Positions 47,617-57,778 of a DNA stretch of 64,000 nucleotides are shown one piece after another (the stretch's first letter is position 1; each line of letters begins with the position of its first letter). The position numbers and the translations under genes were made by a program. Source of the DNA: Hyaloraphidium curvatum. Lineage: Eukaryota > Monoblepharomycota > Hyaloraphidiomycetes > Hyaloraphidiales > Hyaloraphidiaceae. The stretch is taken from contig JAIVFI010000028.1 in assembly GCA_025558095.1 (NCBI GenBank), positions 1-64,000 of the forward strand, read 5' to 3'. Below the pieces are notes generated by a model, which was not told where the DNA came from, did no database searches, and saw only the letters and a program-made list of their open reading frames with translations.

Positions 47617-47827
47617 GTTGGGAGACGCTCCTCCCTACAGTTGGCACCGACAATTGTCACCGTAGACTCAAGGCACTGTAGGTGATGCGCGATCCTGCAG
47701 CAGCCGCTACCGTCTGCATCTAGCGATTTTCGTCGATCAGTATGCTGACATGATGGATCTGATGGCAGATGGACAGGCATGGGCTGCTGCGGGACAAGCC
47801 CCCACAGCATCCCTCTCCCCATCCCCG

Positions 47828-49444
47828 CTACCTCGTCGGGCACACCGTCTCCATCGTCAGGAACACGCCCAACCCCCTCAGCATGGACCAAACCGCCACC
47901 GTCAGCGTGACCAGCGTCACCGCGAGCGTCCTCAGGATGCCGTAGTCCACAGGGAATCCCAGCAGCTTTGCGCGGTAGCGGTCCGTGTCAGCGTAGCTCG
48001 CCAGCAAGTCCGCGTCGGCGTCCATCTCCATCAGAAGGCGCAAGTCGGGATCGCCCGGGCCGGCGACGAGGCGGCGGCGCAGCTCGCGGAGGGAGCGGCC
48101 GGCGGAGAGGTAGAGGTCACGGATGTCCGAGATCTGCGCGTTGGCGGCGGCCACGTTGACAAGGTCGAAGAGGAAGTTGCTCGCGGTGACGTACAGTAGG
48201 TAGATCGGGTACTGGGCACGCAGGCAGGAGCACCCGACCACGTTAGCGAGGCCGAATACGACGGCCGCCGAGGCGGGGAGGAAGAGCGCGGCGGAGGAGT
48301 TGTACTGTCCGACCGCCTTGCTCCAACTGCAGGCGAGGACGTCGTGGAGCTGCATGTATCCTGCGTGCGCGGCGCGGGGCGGTTCGGGGCCGCGCTGTCC
48401 CTGAGATGCGGCGGCCATCCGGTATCGGTCCATCAGCGCGCCCAGGGCGAGCCGCATGGCGCGCCTGTTGATGCGGCGCTTAAGCCGGAGCAGGGGCAGG
48501 TTGGGAGCCGAAAACTTGTTGATGATCACGGGGGCAAAAAAAGCGGCGAAGGAGGCGAGGAGAAAAGTCACCGCGGAGGTGGACCATGCCGTCGTCCACG
48601 TGCGGGGCGCGAGGCTCGGGGATATGGCGACCGTCCAGATCGCGGCCAAGGTCAAAGCCACGCTAAGCGCGACTCTGACCAGCACCTCGGCGATGCGGGA
48701 CAGGGCGACCAGGCGGGGAAGGTTCCCGCAGCACTGAGGCGCGCTGCAAGGGCAAAAGGGGTCCGCGGGATCGTGCGCCAGAATGACGGGTTCTGCAGGC
48801 GCCGGCAGGGAGCCGGACGACAGTTGAATCCAGCGGGCGAGCCCGGCCAGGCCGTGCGAGGAAAAGTCGCGCGCCGGCCGCACAGCGGTCTTGCTCTGCT
48901 TGCCCACGCCCAGCGGGTGCACGGCGCCGAAAATATTTCTGTAGGAGGCCAGCAGCGCGGTACCGATAGTCGTGCAAGTGTAGAAGGCCATCGAAGTGGC
49001 GGTGCCCACGGCCAGCTGCGTCGTGCCGAACGCGCCGTCGGCGAGGAGCCACGGAATTGGCTGGACGAACGCGCAAGCTACCCAGAGCTGCGCGTGTCGG
49101 AGCAGCAGGCGCCGCGTCCACGGCTCCATGACGATCTGCGGTCGCACTGTCGACGCCAGGAAGACCGAGCGTGTCCTTAGAGCGTCGATAAAGTCGTCCA
49201 GCACCAACGGGTGCTCCCTGCGGGCCGCGGCGGCGGGATCCTCCACGGGCGGCTCGTTCGGCAGCTGAGGAACCCACGGCACGCCTGCTGGGAGAACGAC
49301 CAGCCACTCCGCCTCGCTGAGCGCAAAGGGCGCCGGCGGCACGTCGACCTCCTCCTGGACCTTCGCATCCGTTGTGGCCCTGTCAGTCATGTCGGCCAGG
49401 GACCCGCTGGACCGTTCGTCTCCCGTTCGCCCGGGACTGTCCAT
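47828..49444 (-). CDS. Multi-pass membrane protein, CPC/TWTTPWS family copy 3
   Basis: Single exon, 538 residues (a second Met 18 codons in, at 49390, is also possible). It shares with copies 1 and 2 the N-terminal FALSEAEWLVVLPAG, ARWIQL, the loop DPADPFCPCSAPQCC, a RTWTTAWS motif and a C-terminal VAVWSMLRGLGVFLTMETVC. About seven hydrophobic segments are present. In the second half it has a conserved cytosolic-looking helix before the last helices (FLFDLVNVAAANAQISDIRDLY), equivalent to LFILRDLTLVAYFNSGISSV in copy 2. Function unknown. It is head-to-head with RPA3, with 132 bases between start codons. Confidence 0.7.
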   Translation of the reverse strand: MDSPGRTGDERSSGSLADMTDRATTDAKVQEEVDVPPAPFALSEAEWLVVLPAGVPWVPQLPNEPPVEDPAAAARREHPLVLDDFIDALRTRSVFLASTVRPQIVMEPWTRRLLLRHAQLWVACAFVQPIPWLLADGAFGTTQLAVGTATSMAFYTCTTIGTALLASYRNIFGAVHPLGVGKQSKTAVRPARDFSSHGLAGLARWIQLSSGSLPAPAEPVILAHDPADPFCPCSAPQCCGNLPRLVALSRIAEVLVRVALSVALTLAAIWTVAISPSLAPRTWTTAWSTSAVTFLLASFAAFFAPVIINKFSAPNLPLLRLKRRINRRAMRLALGALMDRYRMAAASQGQRGPEPPRAAHAGYMQLHDVLACSWSKAVGQYNSSAALFLPASAAVVFGLANVVGCSCLRAQYPIYLLYVTASNFLFDLVNVAAANAQISDIRDLYLSAGRSLRELRRRLVAGPGDPDLRLLMEMDADADLLASYADTDRYRAKLLGFPVDYGILRTLAVTLVTLTVAVWSMLRGLGVFLTMETVCPTR

Positions 49445-49576
49445 GAGTCCAAAAAACAGAGTGCTCTGGATCCGGCTATTAAATCGGCGCGGCGGACGGG
49501 ATAGCTGCGCCTGCGGAGTGCCTCTGGCTCCCGGCAAGGGACTTGCCGTCTTCCACCTCCCTCGCCCGCCAAGATG

Positions 49577-50180
49577 ATGGCCACCGACGCCGGCGCCGGC
49601 CCCGCGCCGCGCATCAACTCGTCGCTCATGAACGACCACCGCGGCCGCACCGTGCGGCTCGTCGGCCGCCGCCTGCCGGTGGGCGTTCCCGCGCGGGACC
49701 CGCGTCCCCGTCCGGGCACTCACGCCCGTCCGTGTGGGCATTTTGGGGAGCAGCACCCGTCGCAGGACATGCTCCTGCTCGAGGCGTCGGACAGGGGGCA
49801 GGTCGAGGTCCGGATCAACCAGCACGTGGGCCTCCCCTTCCTTCCCCCGTTTCTGGAAAGTTGCTCATTTGGACGCGTCCCCCCGTGCCTCGGACGGCAG
49901 GAGCACTACTGCAACACGCAGTACGTCGAGGTCGTGGGACAGGTCGAGTCGAACGGCAAGGGGATCCTGGCGTACGCGGTGACAGAGTTCGGGGACAACT
50001 TTGGTGGGAGCCCTCTTCCGCCCGGCACGGCGCACGATGGGCGCGCTCTGACCCTTTCCTCGCCATTCGTTGATCGCTGTCGCCGTCGTTTACGCGTCGC
50101 GGTGCGGTCGGACGGCAGATCTGGTGACCTACGACAAGCTCGTGAACCTCCGTCTGCAGCACGCCGAGATCTTCGGCTGA
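49577..50180 (+). CDS. RPA3: Replication protein A 14-kDa subunit (RPA3/RFA3)
   Basis: Four exons (49577-49678, 49766-49825, 49901-50003, 50119-50180; three GTGGGx donors) encode 108 residues; an ATG one codon upstream is equally possible. The order of motifs is that of the family: APRINSSLMNDHRGRTVRLV, DMLLLEASDRGQVEVRIN, TQYVEVVGQV and ILAYAVTEFGDNF, completed across the last splice by DLVTYDKLVNL and ending EIFG. RPA3 is the smallest subunit of the trimeric single-stranded-DNA-binding complex and is a single OB fold used for trimerisation in replication and repair. The length fits the family (~110-120). Tail-to-tail with the Tudor-like gene. Confidence 0.9.
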
Positions 50181-50377
50181 ACCCCACAGGGCACGCTTCG
50201 GAACACGCAGATACTGAGCCGGCCAATTGTAAGATACCCAAGACCTTCCTTTCTCTTCCCCTTTCCCGCATTGGCTTCACTTCCCCGCCCGTCCCTCTAC
50301 GTTCACTTTCCCCCGACCTCCCCCTTCCACTTTCCCCTCATCTCTTCTTTGTCCTCCTCCCCCATCTCCTCGCAGCT

Positions 50378-50673
50378 CTAGCTCCGGTCCGGGTCCACGG
50401 CCAGCGTCCCCAGGTTGTGCGAGACCTCCGAGCCGGCCACGTCAGCCTTCGTTCCCAGCTTGGACGAGGAAACGACCAACCTCGTGTCCGTGCTGGTCCG
50501 TGAAGGTCGCCTTGCCGCCCGCGAGGGAGGTCACGATGCCCTGGCGGGTGCCCCCGCGGTACTTGGTGCCGACGCTACGTTAGGGGTGCGGTGAGCCGCG
50601 GTCGTGGGCGGGGAGGAAGGCGGGAGTACTAATCGCCGACTTGGATTTCGTGGCCGGTGGAGGACTTTGACAT
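50378..50673 (-). CDS. Tudor-like mini-protein (Hva1_TUDOR/DUF2945-like)
   Basis: Three exons on the minus strand (50630-50673, 50481-50574, 50378-50425) give only 61 residues. Introns are 55 bases each with GTACTC...TAG and GTTGGT...GAG ends and a CTGAC branch-like site. The protein starts MSKSSTGHEIQVGDYV, continues with TKYRGGTRQGIVTSL and KATFTDQHG, and ends EVSHNLGTLAVDPD. The pattern (GDxV, a Gly-Gly-Thr/Arg turn, G-x-V, a later DxHGxxVxHN) fits the small Hva1/DUF2945 Tudor-like proteins common in fungi and bacteria, whose role is unknown. The gene is easily missed because no single frame is long. The family assignment is by eye. Confidence 0.65.
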
Positions 50674-51162
50674 TGTGGCGGAAGTCAGGGGCGAGAGGTG
50701 GGCGGTGGCGTTCGTGTGAATCCGCGAGGTGACTCAGTGCGACGCCTATTAGGTTCCGTGACCTGCGCTCGATGCCTTTGGCCTCCCCGGACCACCCCTG
50801 GGCTCGGCCTCGGTCCATGGCAACCAGCCACGTTCCCTTCCGGTCCACATTGGACCGAAAGGCGTGCAGCGATGGCTCCGGGGGGGCCACCGCCGGAACG
50901 GTACGGCCGTTTGCGGCGCGGGACGCACATGATGCGACGGTTCTCGGCACGGGATAGCGCGGGAAACGGTAATTCCTGCCGATCCCGATGGATTCTCATG
51001 GAGCCTTGGTCTCGGTGTGCGCCAGCTGTGGTCTGGCGCCAACAACGGTGCGTCCCTGCGTCCCTGGTCCCTAAACGACCCGGCCAGCGACGCCTGCGGC
51101 GCGCCGACACCGAAACCCCCCTTCCATATCCGAACCGCGCTTTAACGGTGTCGGAAGCCCAA
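50674..51162. other. Divergent interval without a supported gene
   Basis: 489 bases between the starts of the Tudor-like gene (minus) and the small gene at 51163 (plus). Long GC-driven frames exist in several registers, but none has splice logic or similarity. Confidence 0.35.
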
Positions 51163-51442
51163 ATGGCCGAAGAGGTGAGGCGCACTCGCTCGTTCCTCCT
51201 CCCTTCGACCTCGGCTGACGCCGCGCTCCCTGACCAAGCTCGCGCTGGAACCACCCCTCACCACCGCCGACGCGCTGGCAATCCTCGAGCAGGCCGGCGC
51301 TGTGCCGCCCTCGGAGCTCGCCCGCGTCGCGGCGTTCGCCAAGGAGTCCCCCGAGAACCGGGCCGCCGTGGCGGCGTGGGCGAAGGCAAACGGGGAGAAA
51401 TCGAGGGCCATCGCCGCGCTTCTTGGTGCCGAAGGTGGGTGA
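51163..51442 (+). CDS. Small hypothetical helical protein
   Basis: A 12-base first exon (51163-51174, MAEE) with a GTGAGG donor joins a second exon at 51239 after CTGACCAAG and runs to a stop at 51440-51442, giving 71 residues. The mature sequence is helical and Ala/Glu-rich: LTTADALAILEQAGAVPP, then ELARVAAFAKES and RAAVAAWAKANGEK. The end GAEGG-stop coincides with a perfect GTGGGT donor at 51434, so a further 3' exon is possible and the true protein may be longer. I do not recognise a family. Support rests on the frame-consistent splice and the amphipathic pattern. Confidence 0.45.
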
Positions 51443-51828
51443 AGGGCGGTACGTATCGGGGATTGGGCCTGAATAACAGCTGATGGCACATGCCTTCACC
51501 GAGCTCAGGCGCCGAAATGGGGACAAAGGGGACGAAAGAGCGCGAGTTCATGTACCTTTTCTTCGAAGAGGGAAGGGAGGAGGAGTGATGAATGCCCTGC
51601 TGCTTTTCCTATGAGACCATGCACTCTAGGATCGCCGTGGGCAGGTGTCCGCGGCCGACCTGTCATCTATCGACTCTGCCAATCCAAGATTCGAAGAATC
51701 CGGGAAAGAGGCTCACTTTTAGCCTGTCATCCCTGGGAATGATGATCGTGCACGAACATGTGCGTGTCGAAATCCGGCGAACTCATTGCTTACCGACGTA
51801 CAATGTAGCAAGATTCCAGCTGCCCAAC
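51443..51828. other. Interval without a supported gene
   Basis: 386 bases between convergent genes. If the small gene at 51163 has a further exon it would lie here, but no acceptor followed by a convincing frame was found. Confidence 0.35.
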
Positions 51829-52644
51829 TCAAGAAGATTCCTGCCCGGGGACGGCCTTCCCTCCATTCTTGTCCGCCTTTGCCTTGCCCTCCGCCCCAAA
51901 CTTCTCCCTCCATACCCCCTCGTACCACCACACCCCTGCCAGCGAACCCCCCAGTGCGATCCACAGCCCCGACGGCACGTTCTGCGCCATCATCGCCGCC
52001 ACGTCGGCCCCCTTGTTCCCGGCCATCCCCCGCGACAGCCTCCATGTCAACCCCGACGAGAACCGCGACGCGGGGATGCAGACCATCAGGATGGACAGCT
52101 GCGTCGCGCGGAGCTGGTGCTCCTTGTAGTCCTTTGCGCGGGCGGCCGCCCACGCGGCCCGGATGTAGTGCAGCGAGACGGCGCCCAAAGCCAGACCGGG
52201 GAGGAAAGCGTGCATGCCGTAGGAGCTGTGGAAGCCGAGCCACATGCCTGTAACGGAGGAGGCGGCCAGGGAGCCGAGCAGCGCGGTGCCGAGGAAGGTG
52301 TGGAGGCGCGGGTACCGCCGGCGGAGGGGGCCGACGAACTGCAGCGGGAAGAGCAGCCATGGGAGCGAGAGCACGGTGTGCGAGAGGTACGGGGCGATGT
52401 GGTCGCGGTAATTTTCAAAGAGGCGGCGCACGGCGTCGACCGACTGTTCGCGGTCTTCCTGGAAGAGCTGCACAAACGGCTCCGAGAACGCGACCGCCAC
52501 GTCCTCCACGCCCGTAGTGTGCAGCTTGGGCGCAAACGTCCACAGGATGTCGCCAAGCATGTGCGGAGCCATCACGAGCCAGTACGAAAGGCCGGCGCCG
52601 GCAAGGGACGCGCTGGCCCCGAGCGTCGACAGGACGCTCGGCAT
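51829..52644 (-). CDS. DUF2306-like multi-pass membrane protein
   Basis: Single exon, 271 residues from the Met at 52644. About five hydrophobic helices are spread through the protein. The central part reads PLRRRYPRLHTFLG, then GMWLGFHSSYGMHAF and HYIRAAWAAARAKDYKEHQ, followed by LRATQLSILMVCIPASRF. The His-containing RxxHxxxG start and the HxxxM(V/I)R-like step are typical of DUF2306/cytochrome b561-like predicted membrane proteins found widely in fungi and bacteria. Function unknown; haem binding has been suggested for related folds but is not shown here. The upstream frame is open, so an N-terminal extension (e.g. a targeting peptide) is possible. Confidence 0.65.
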   Translation of the reverse strand: MPSVLSTLGASASLAGAGLSYWLVMAPHMLGDILWTFAPKLHTTGVEDVAVAFSEPFVQLFQEDREQSVDAVRRLFENYRDHIAPYLSHTVLSLPWLLFPLQFVGPLRRRYPRLHTFLGTALLGSLAASSVTGMWLGFHSSYGMHAFLPGLALGAVSLHYIRAAWAAARAKDYKEHQLRATQLSILMVCIPASRFSSGLTWRLSRGMAGNKGADVAAMMAQNVPSGLWIALGGSLAGVWWYEGVWREKFGAEGKAKADKNGGKAVPGQESS

Positions 52645-53000
52645 CACGGTATACGGAGTCCCCAGAGCAGCAGACGACGTCGCTGGTAAAGTGCGCCGGT
52701 GGAGGCGCTGCGCGCTGCGGCCGGCAGCGGACTTCAAAATAGCAGAGCGGGAGTTGTCGGGAGACGACGCCGCCAGGCGGAATAAACAGACGCCACCAGG
52801 GGCCGACTCCGATCGCCCCGAAGATGAAGATCTTCCGACCCCAGTAGCTCGGACCGAGAAAGAGAAAACTACGGAGGGTGCGATTTCTTGCATCTGAGGA
52901 GAATAAGCGGAAACGGCTGGCACTCGTTTGAAACGAAAGCGAAAGATCTAGTATCTCTACATTCTGCGAATCTCGGAGTCTCCCCGCCGCATCCAACTAT
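52645..53000. other. Interval between two minus-strand genes
   Basis: 356 bases between the DUF2306-like gene start and the flavohemoglobin stop. No gene is supported; the open minus-strand frame here may be a 5' extension of the DUF2306-like gene. Confidence 0.35.
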
Positions 53001-54529
53001 CTAGGCCTCGACCGATCCCAGTGGCCCGAAGAACTCGTAGTGCACCCTCGCCTCGGGCACCCCCGCCTTGCGGAATCCCGACACCTGCTCGGCCATGAAC
53101 GCCTGCGGCCCGCACACGTACACGTCCACCTCCGCGGCATCCATCCCCGCCATCCGCAGCAAGTCCGCCGGCACGAACCTCCCCCTCACGTCCGGCTGGT
53201 CCGAGGGGAGCGCCTCGTCGTAGGCGGTGAACCGCACGACGTTGGCCGAGGACTTGGCCACCGCGGCGGCCTCGAGCTCCACGGCGGCGTGCTGCGCGGA
53301 GGAGGGGCAGGCGTAGGCCCAGGCCAGGCGCTGCGAGGGGTGGGACGCGGCGGCGGATTTGAGCATGGGGAGGAGGGGGGTGAGGCCGATGCCGCCCGAG
53401 ACGAAGATGCTGCGAACGCGGTGAAACGGGTCAGATCGGGGCGCGGTTGTCGCAGAGGGAGAAACCCACGCAGGGCGGTTGGCGACGGCCTCGTTGTCCA
53501 GGAAGAACTGCCCCACGGGCGGCCCCAGCTCCACGCGGTCGCCGACCTGCAGCACGTCGTGGATCCAGTTGCTGTACAGCCCGTCGGGCTTGCCCTCGGC
53601 GCGCTCGCGCTTGACGGTGATGCGCAGGCCGTCGGCGCCGGGGGTGCTCGAGATGGAGTAGTTGCGCGGGGCGAGCGGGCGGGGGGTCGAGGGGGAGAGC
53701 GTGTCGGTCGGGTAGAGGGTGAGGTACTGGCCGGGCTTGTGGAGCGGGAGCTCGCCCTCGACGGGCTGGGCAACCACGAGTGAGCCAGCAGGTTGGACGA
53801 TGAGCACGGCGTGATCCCACCTTAAAGGTGACGCTGGCGTGCTGCCCCGCGACCTCCTTGGCCGCGACCACGAACTCGCGCCTGCCGTTCCAGCCCCCGG
53901 GCTGCGCCGCGAGCTCGTCGTAGATGGCCTGCTCGCGCTTGATCAGGACGTCGGCGAGGAATCCTACGAGAGAGGGGCGGATCAGGACGGGTCCGACGCG
54001 TCGTTCGCTGGGGGTGCCCACCGTATGCCTCGGCCCAGGCCGCGATGACCTCCGGGGTCGCCGTCTCCTCCCCCAGCACGTCGACCATCGCTCCGAGCAG
54101 GTTCCTCCCGACGATCTCGTAGTCGGGCGCCTTGATGTCGAGCGCGACGTGCTTCTGCGCGATGATCTCGACTGCCTCGCCGAGGTTGCCGAGCGAGCGC
54201 AGGTTCTTTGCGTAGGCGAGCACCGAGTTGGCGAGCGCGCGGGGCTGCTGGCCCGAGACCTGGTGCGCCTGGTTGAAGAAGTTCTTGACGACGGGGTCGT
54301 TGGCGTGCATGCGCTTGTAGAACGCGCTGCGGGGGGGGGGGGGGGCCTGTCAGCAGCCGCCCGCTCTCGCGCCGCGCGGGGCCTACCGGGTGAGCGTCTC
54401 GCCCCCCGTCTCGAGGATCGGCACGGTGCTCTCGACGATCTCCACGCTCTGCCTGCTGAACGGGCACGCGGCGGCGCCCTTGGGCACCGGCGGGTGGTCG
54501 GCGGGGAGGTCGGAGGGCACGGGGGCCAT
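53001..54529 (-). CDS. Flavohemoglobin (nitric oxide dioxygenase)
   Basis: Five exons on the minus strand (54387-54529, 54022-54326, 53821-53963, 53470-53765, 53001-53409) encode 431 residues. The globin part has AFYKRMHAND (B10 Tyr51), FFNQAHQ (distal Gln70) and IIAQKHVAL (proximal His107). The FAD/NAD reductase part has HKPGQYLTL, RNYSIS for FAD, GGIGLTPLLPML for NAD(P)H and VCGPQAFM. The enzyme turns NO and O2 into nitrate with NAD(P)H, protecting the cell from nitrosative stress. The N-terminus is ~25 residues longer than in E. coli Hmp and includes CPFSRQSVEIVESTVPIL. The first intron carries a 15-base C run (coding strand) before its acceptor. Confidence 0.9.
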
Positions 54530-55476
54530 GTCTGTCGTTTGCTGTCGCGGAAGGAGAGGAGGAAAGGTGTGCAGTGCTTCGGTGTGCGATGGGGAGCATC
54601 GGCTCCGCGGGGGGAGCTTTTTATACCCCAGGGACCGTTTACTCAGGCCCGGAATGACGTTTCCCGCGGACCGCCGGACCGAAGGGGCTGTGCTCCCGCT
54701 CCCGCCAGCGCTGCCGCGGTGGCGAGGTGCTGTGGGTCATCCGCTTGCCCCCGCTCCCAAAGTGTCGGATCCGCGCGCCAATCCCCGCACGAACCTCGTA
54801 CGGACTTTCCGGAGTCTCTTTTTGGGTACATGAAGAGCAGTTTGGCTCGGTTTGTGCCGGTTTCCATCGGAGGTTTCGCGCCGGGACCTCTGTTTCTTTT
54901 TCCGCCGGGGAACCGGGACCGCCCGGGTGCGGCCGGCCGGTCGTTGACGCATCGTCCCCCGTCGGCCCGGCGGCCGTACCGTTCGATCCCTCGGAAGTAG
55001 TGGAGGCCGCGGGTGGCCGTCGCGGTCCCCTTTGCGCGTCCGGGGCGCGCCTGCCGCGGAGGTGTTTGCTTGTGGGCGGGAGATCCCCTCGACCGCCGAA
55101 GCGCCGATCCCGCACCGACACAGCTGCGCGCCCAGACGTCATTGCTGGAATCGTACAGCTGATCCGGCTTCACGTCGCACGCAGGGGATCGCGGAACGTG
55201 AAACTCGCTGAAGCGAGGGTGGGCACGGCGGGGATGGAGGGGGCGGCCGCCATCGAGTGGAACGCTTGAGCCAATACATACAACGAACTCCAACAGCGTA
55301 CAGGGGAACTCATCTCTGCTTCGTCTACCCGGCCGGGGATCGTTCCCGTCCCCTGCTTCCATCCAACCTTCCGGCCCCACCGCGGGTCCTTCCTCGAGCT
55401 GCAACGCAAACGAACCGATTAACACGCGCACGAGCGCTGTACGAAAGCCAACTTGTCCGCATCCCCGACGGCGGGA
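54530..55476. other. Long interval without a supported gene
   Basis: 947 bases upstream of flavohemoglobin and downstream of the small membrane protein at 55477. A TATA-like TTTTTATACCCC at about 54617-54628 lies ~90 bases upstream of the flavohemoglobin start (complement reads GGGGTATAAAAA) and is a plausible core promoter. The rest shows no coding evidence. Confidence 0.5.
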
Positions 55477-56022
55477 TCACTTCCTCCCCCTTGCGGCTAC
55501 CTCGGGGCTCCACCGCAAAAAGAACCACTCCCTCGTCTGCCCCGTCGCCCCCGCGTACACCCTCGCGAGCAGCACCGCGGCCCAGATGGCCACCACCGCC
55601 GCCTCGCACTTCTTCGCCGTCTCGAGCGCCTCGGCCTGCGCGCCCGACAGCTTGCCCGAAAGGGAAGCCAGCCGCCCGTGCGCCCACAGCCCCGCCGCGA
55701 TGACGAGCAAAAGGTGCGCGTTGCACGCCTTGACCATGGCGTAGAAGCTCCCCGGCGAGAGCAACTTCCCCAGCGCGGGCGGCGTGCTGGGGGTGACCTC
55801 GTGTGTGCGGTAGTACATGAGCAACCCCAGGTGGATGGGCAGCTGGCCGTATGCGAGCACGGTGCGGAAGGCGAACCAGGCCGAGGGCCAGGCGGCGCCG
55901 AGCGCGGCGGGGAGGCCGGCGGCGGAGGCGGCGTGGAGCTGGTACAGCGTGACGGCGGAGGCGGCGCTGGCGGCGCACCAGTAGAGGAGGCGCAGCGGGG
56001 ACGGGCCGGCGGAGGATGCCAT
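55477..56022 (-). CDS. Small multi-pass membrane protein of unknown function
   Basis: Single exon, 181 residues from the Met at 56022 (MASSAGPSPLRLLYW). Four hydrophobic helices can be drawn: ~9-32, ~44-62, ~95-118 and ~148-168. Between helices 2 and 3 is an IHLGLLMYYRTHEVTP segment. The C-terminus is short and basic. I do not recognise a family. The frame has no competing start that would keep the first helix. Confidence rests on the clean alternation of hydrophobic helices and charged loops over the whole frame. Confidence 0.5.
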   Translation of the reverse strand: MASSAGPSPLRLLYWCAASAASAVTLYQLHAASAAGLPAALGAAWPSAWFAFRTVLAYGQLPIHLGLLMYYRTHEVTPSTPPALGKLLSPGSFYAMVKACNAHLLLVIAAGLWAHGRLASLSGKLSGAQAEALETAKKCEAAVVAIWAAVLLARVYAGATGQTREWFFLRWSPEVAARGRK

Positions 56023-56807
56023 GTTGCGGCGGGGTTGGGCGCGGGTCGGGGCGCAGAACGAGCGGCGGCAAAAGGCAGCGTGCGGCGCAGCAGGGAGGCG
56101 GGACAAGACGGTCCGGGAGGCGCGGACGGCGCGGGGGCAGAGCCTGAGGGAATGTAAGGGGGACACTCACTCCTTTGCTCACTCCTCCAGCCGGGCGGCG
56201 TGGCGAACAATCAGCGAACCATCAGCTGTCTCCCATCCAAAGCCATCTCGAAACGCCTTGCCTCGCTATGGAGGTAATGCCGCCATGCTCCCACCGAAGC
56301 ATCTGCACGGCCCGCGGCCGGGCTGCGGCACCCGTCCCGGGGTCGTGAGTCAACACCGGCCACCATGCGCCGTCCCTCGCAGCCCTGGACCCCCGGCGCC
56401 CGCTGCCGACCGCCGTCCACAGACTGATTCCCAAGCCGCAGCTCGGACGTCCGGCAAGCAGGCCGCGTTCGCCCGTCCTGACTCGACCACCCTGGCGGGG
56501 CGGCCGGCGTGTCCAGGCCTGGATGGCCGCCAGAATCCCAGGCGGGAGAAACGGGGCGGTGCGGGCGCGGGAGGGAAACCGGGCGCGCGGGAGCCACCGC
56601 AGAGCACATACACGCATGGAGAGGGGCGAATGAGCGACGGACGGCCCGCCGACGCGCGACGGATAGGCTCGCTGGTCGTGGGGCGGTGCTGGCAAATCCT
56701 ATCCCATTGACGTGAGCGGTGGCGCGTGACTCACTACACTCCAACAGCAATTCCAACTCACAACGACAGAACAGCCAACGACGGCCGCCCGCATATCCGA
56801 CAACCGC
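56023..56807. other. Divergent promoter interval
   Basis: 785 bases between the starts of the small membrane protein (minus) and the gene at 56808 (plus). Several GC-driven frames cross it without similarity or splice logic. Confidence 0.35.
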
Positions 56808-57778
56808 ATGGCCGCGCTCGCCGCCGCGCCCCGCGGCCCGCCCGCGTCGCCCGCCGAGGCCGAGGCGTGGGTCGCCGGCTGGGTGCGCTTCGTGCGGTCC
56901 AACCCGCAGACCGCGTGGGCCGCCGCCTCGCGGCCGGAGCAGGCCACGCCGCCGCTCTCCGCGTCGCGCCACGCCGCGCAGCCGACGGCGCTGTCGAGCG
57001 ACCCGCCGCGGAGGCCGCCGTCGAGACCGCCCGGCCCGCCCGGCCCGGCAGGCGCCCTCCGCCGCGAGCCGCTCCCGAGCCCCGCCGTGTCGGAGGTCGC
57101 CTCCTCCTTCGGCGAGGCGCCCTCGTTCGACTCGAACTTCGACGCCGCGGACGCCGACGCCGCCCTCGCGTTCGCCGAGGACCCGGAAAGGACAATCACA
57201 AGGCAGCTGCTCGGGCTGCAGCTCCCGCAGGCCTCGCACGCCTCGGACCCTTCCCCCTTCTTCCCGCACATCGCCGCGTCCGCCGTCGCCCCCCTCGTCG
57301 CAGCGGACACCGCCGCCCCCCGCCGCACCGCCTCCGAGGGCGCCCGCAACCTCAACCCCAGGACTTTGGAGGCGGCGTACCTCCTGGACCTGCGGCACCG
57401 TGCGCAGCGCATCGCGTCGGCGGCGCTGGTGCTGGCCCCCGCGAGCAGGGCGGCGGCGCTGGCGGCCGAGGCGGCGGAGATCAGGAGCGCCTTTGGGAAA
57501 AAGGCGGCGGAGCTCGAGAAGGGGGGGTTCAGGGCGACGAGGCTGAGGGAGGCAACGGAGACGGTGGCAAAAGAATGCTTGCTGGCGGCGGAGGCGTGCA
57601 TGCGCACGGCGGAGGTGGGTTGCCCGGACGGCGCGACCAGTTTCCGTTGCTGATCAGCAAGTTGGGCTTGGGGGACCCACAGACCGCACCGGAACCCGAC
57701 CTCTCCTCCGCCTACGTCTGCCCCTCGTGCCACCAGCTCGTCGCGGGCTACGGCGAGGCCCACGCCTGCGGGTGGTAG
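56808..57778 (+). CDS. Hypothetical protein with a C-terminal Cys/His motif
   Basis: Exons 56808-57614 and 57683-57778 (68-base GTGGGT...CAG intron) encode 300 residues. The first ~110 residues are Ala/Pro-rich with a helical opening (AEAEAWVAGWVRFVRSN). The middle is helical and Ala-rich (KKAAELEKGGFRATRLREAT). The second exon adds AYVCPSCHQLVAGYGEAHAC, a compact CxxC-H-x8-H-x-C set that could bind one zinc. The N-terminal AEAWV...AAA pattern loosely resembles that of the C2H2 factor at 8741 (AEEWVAWALAA), perhaps by chance. No family is recognised. Confidence 0.55.
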
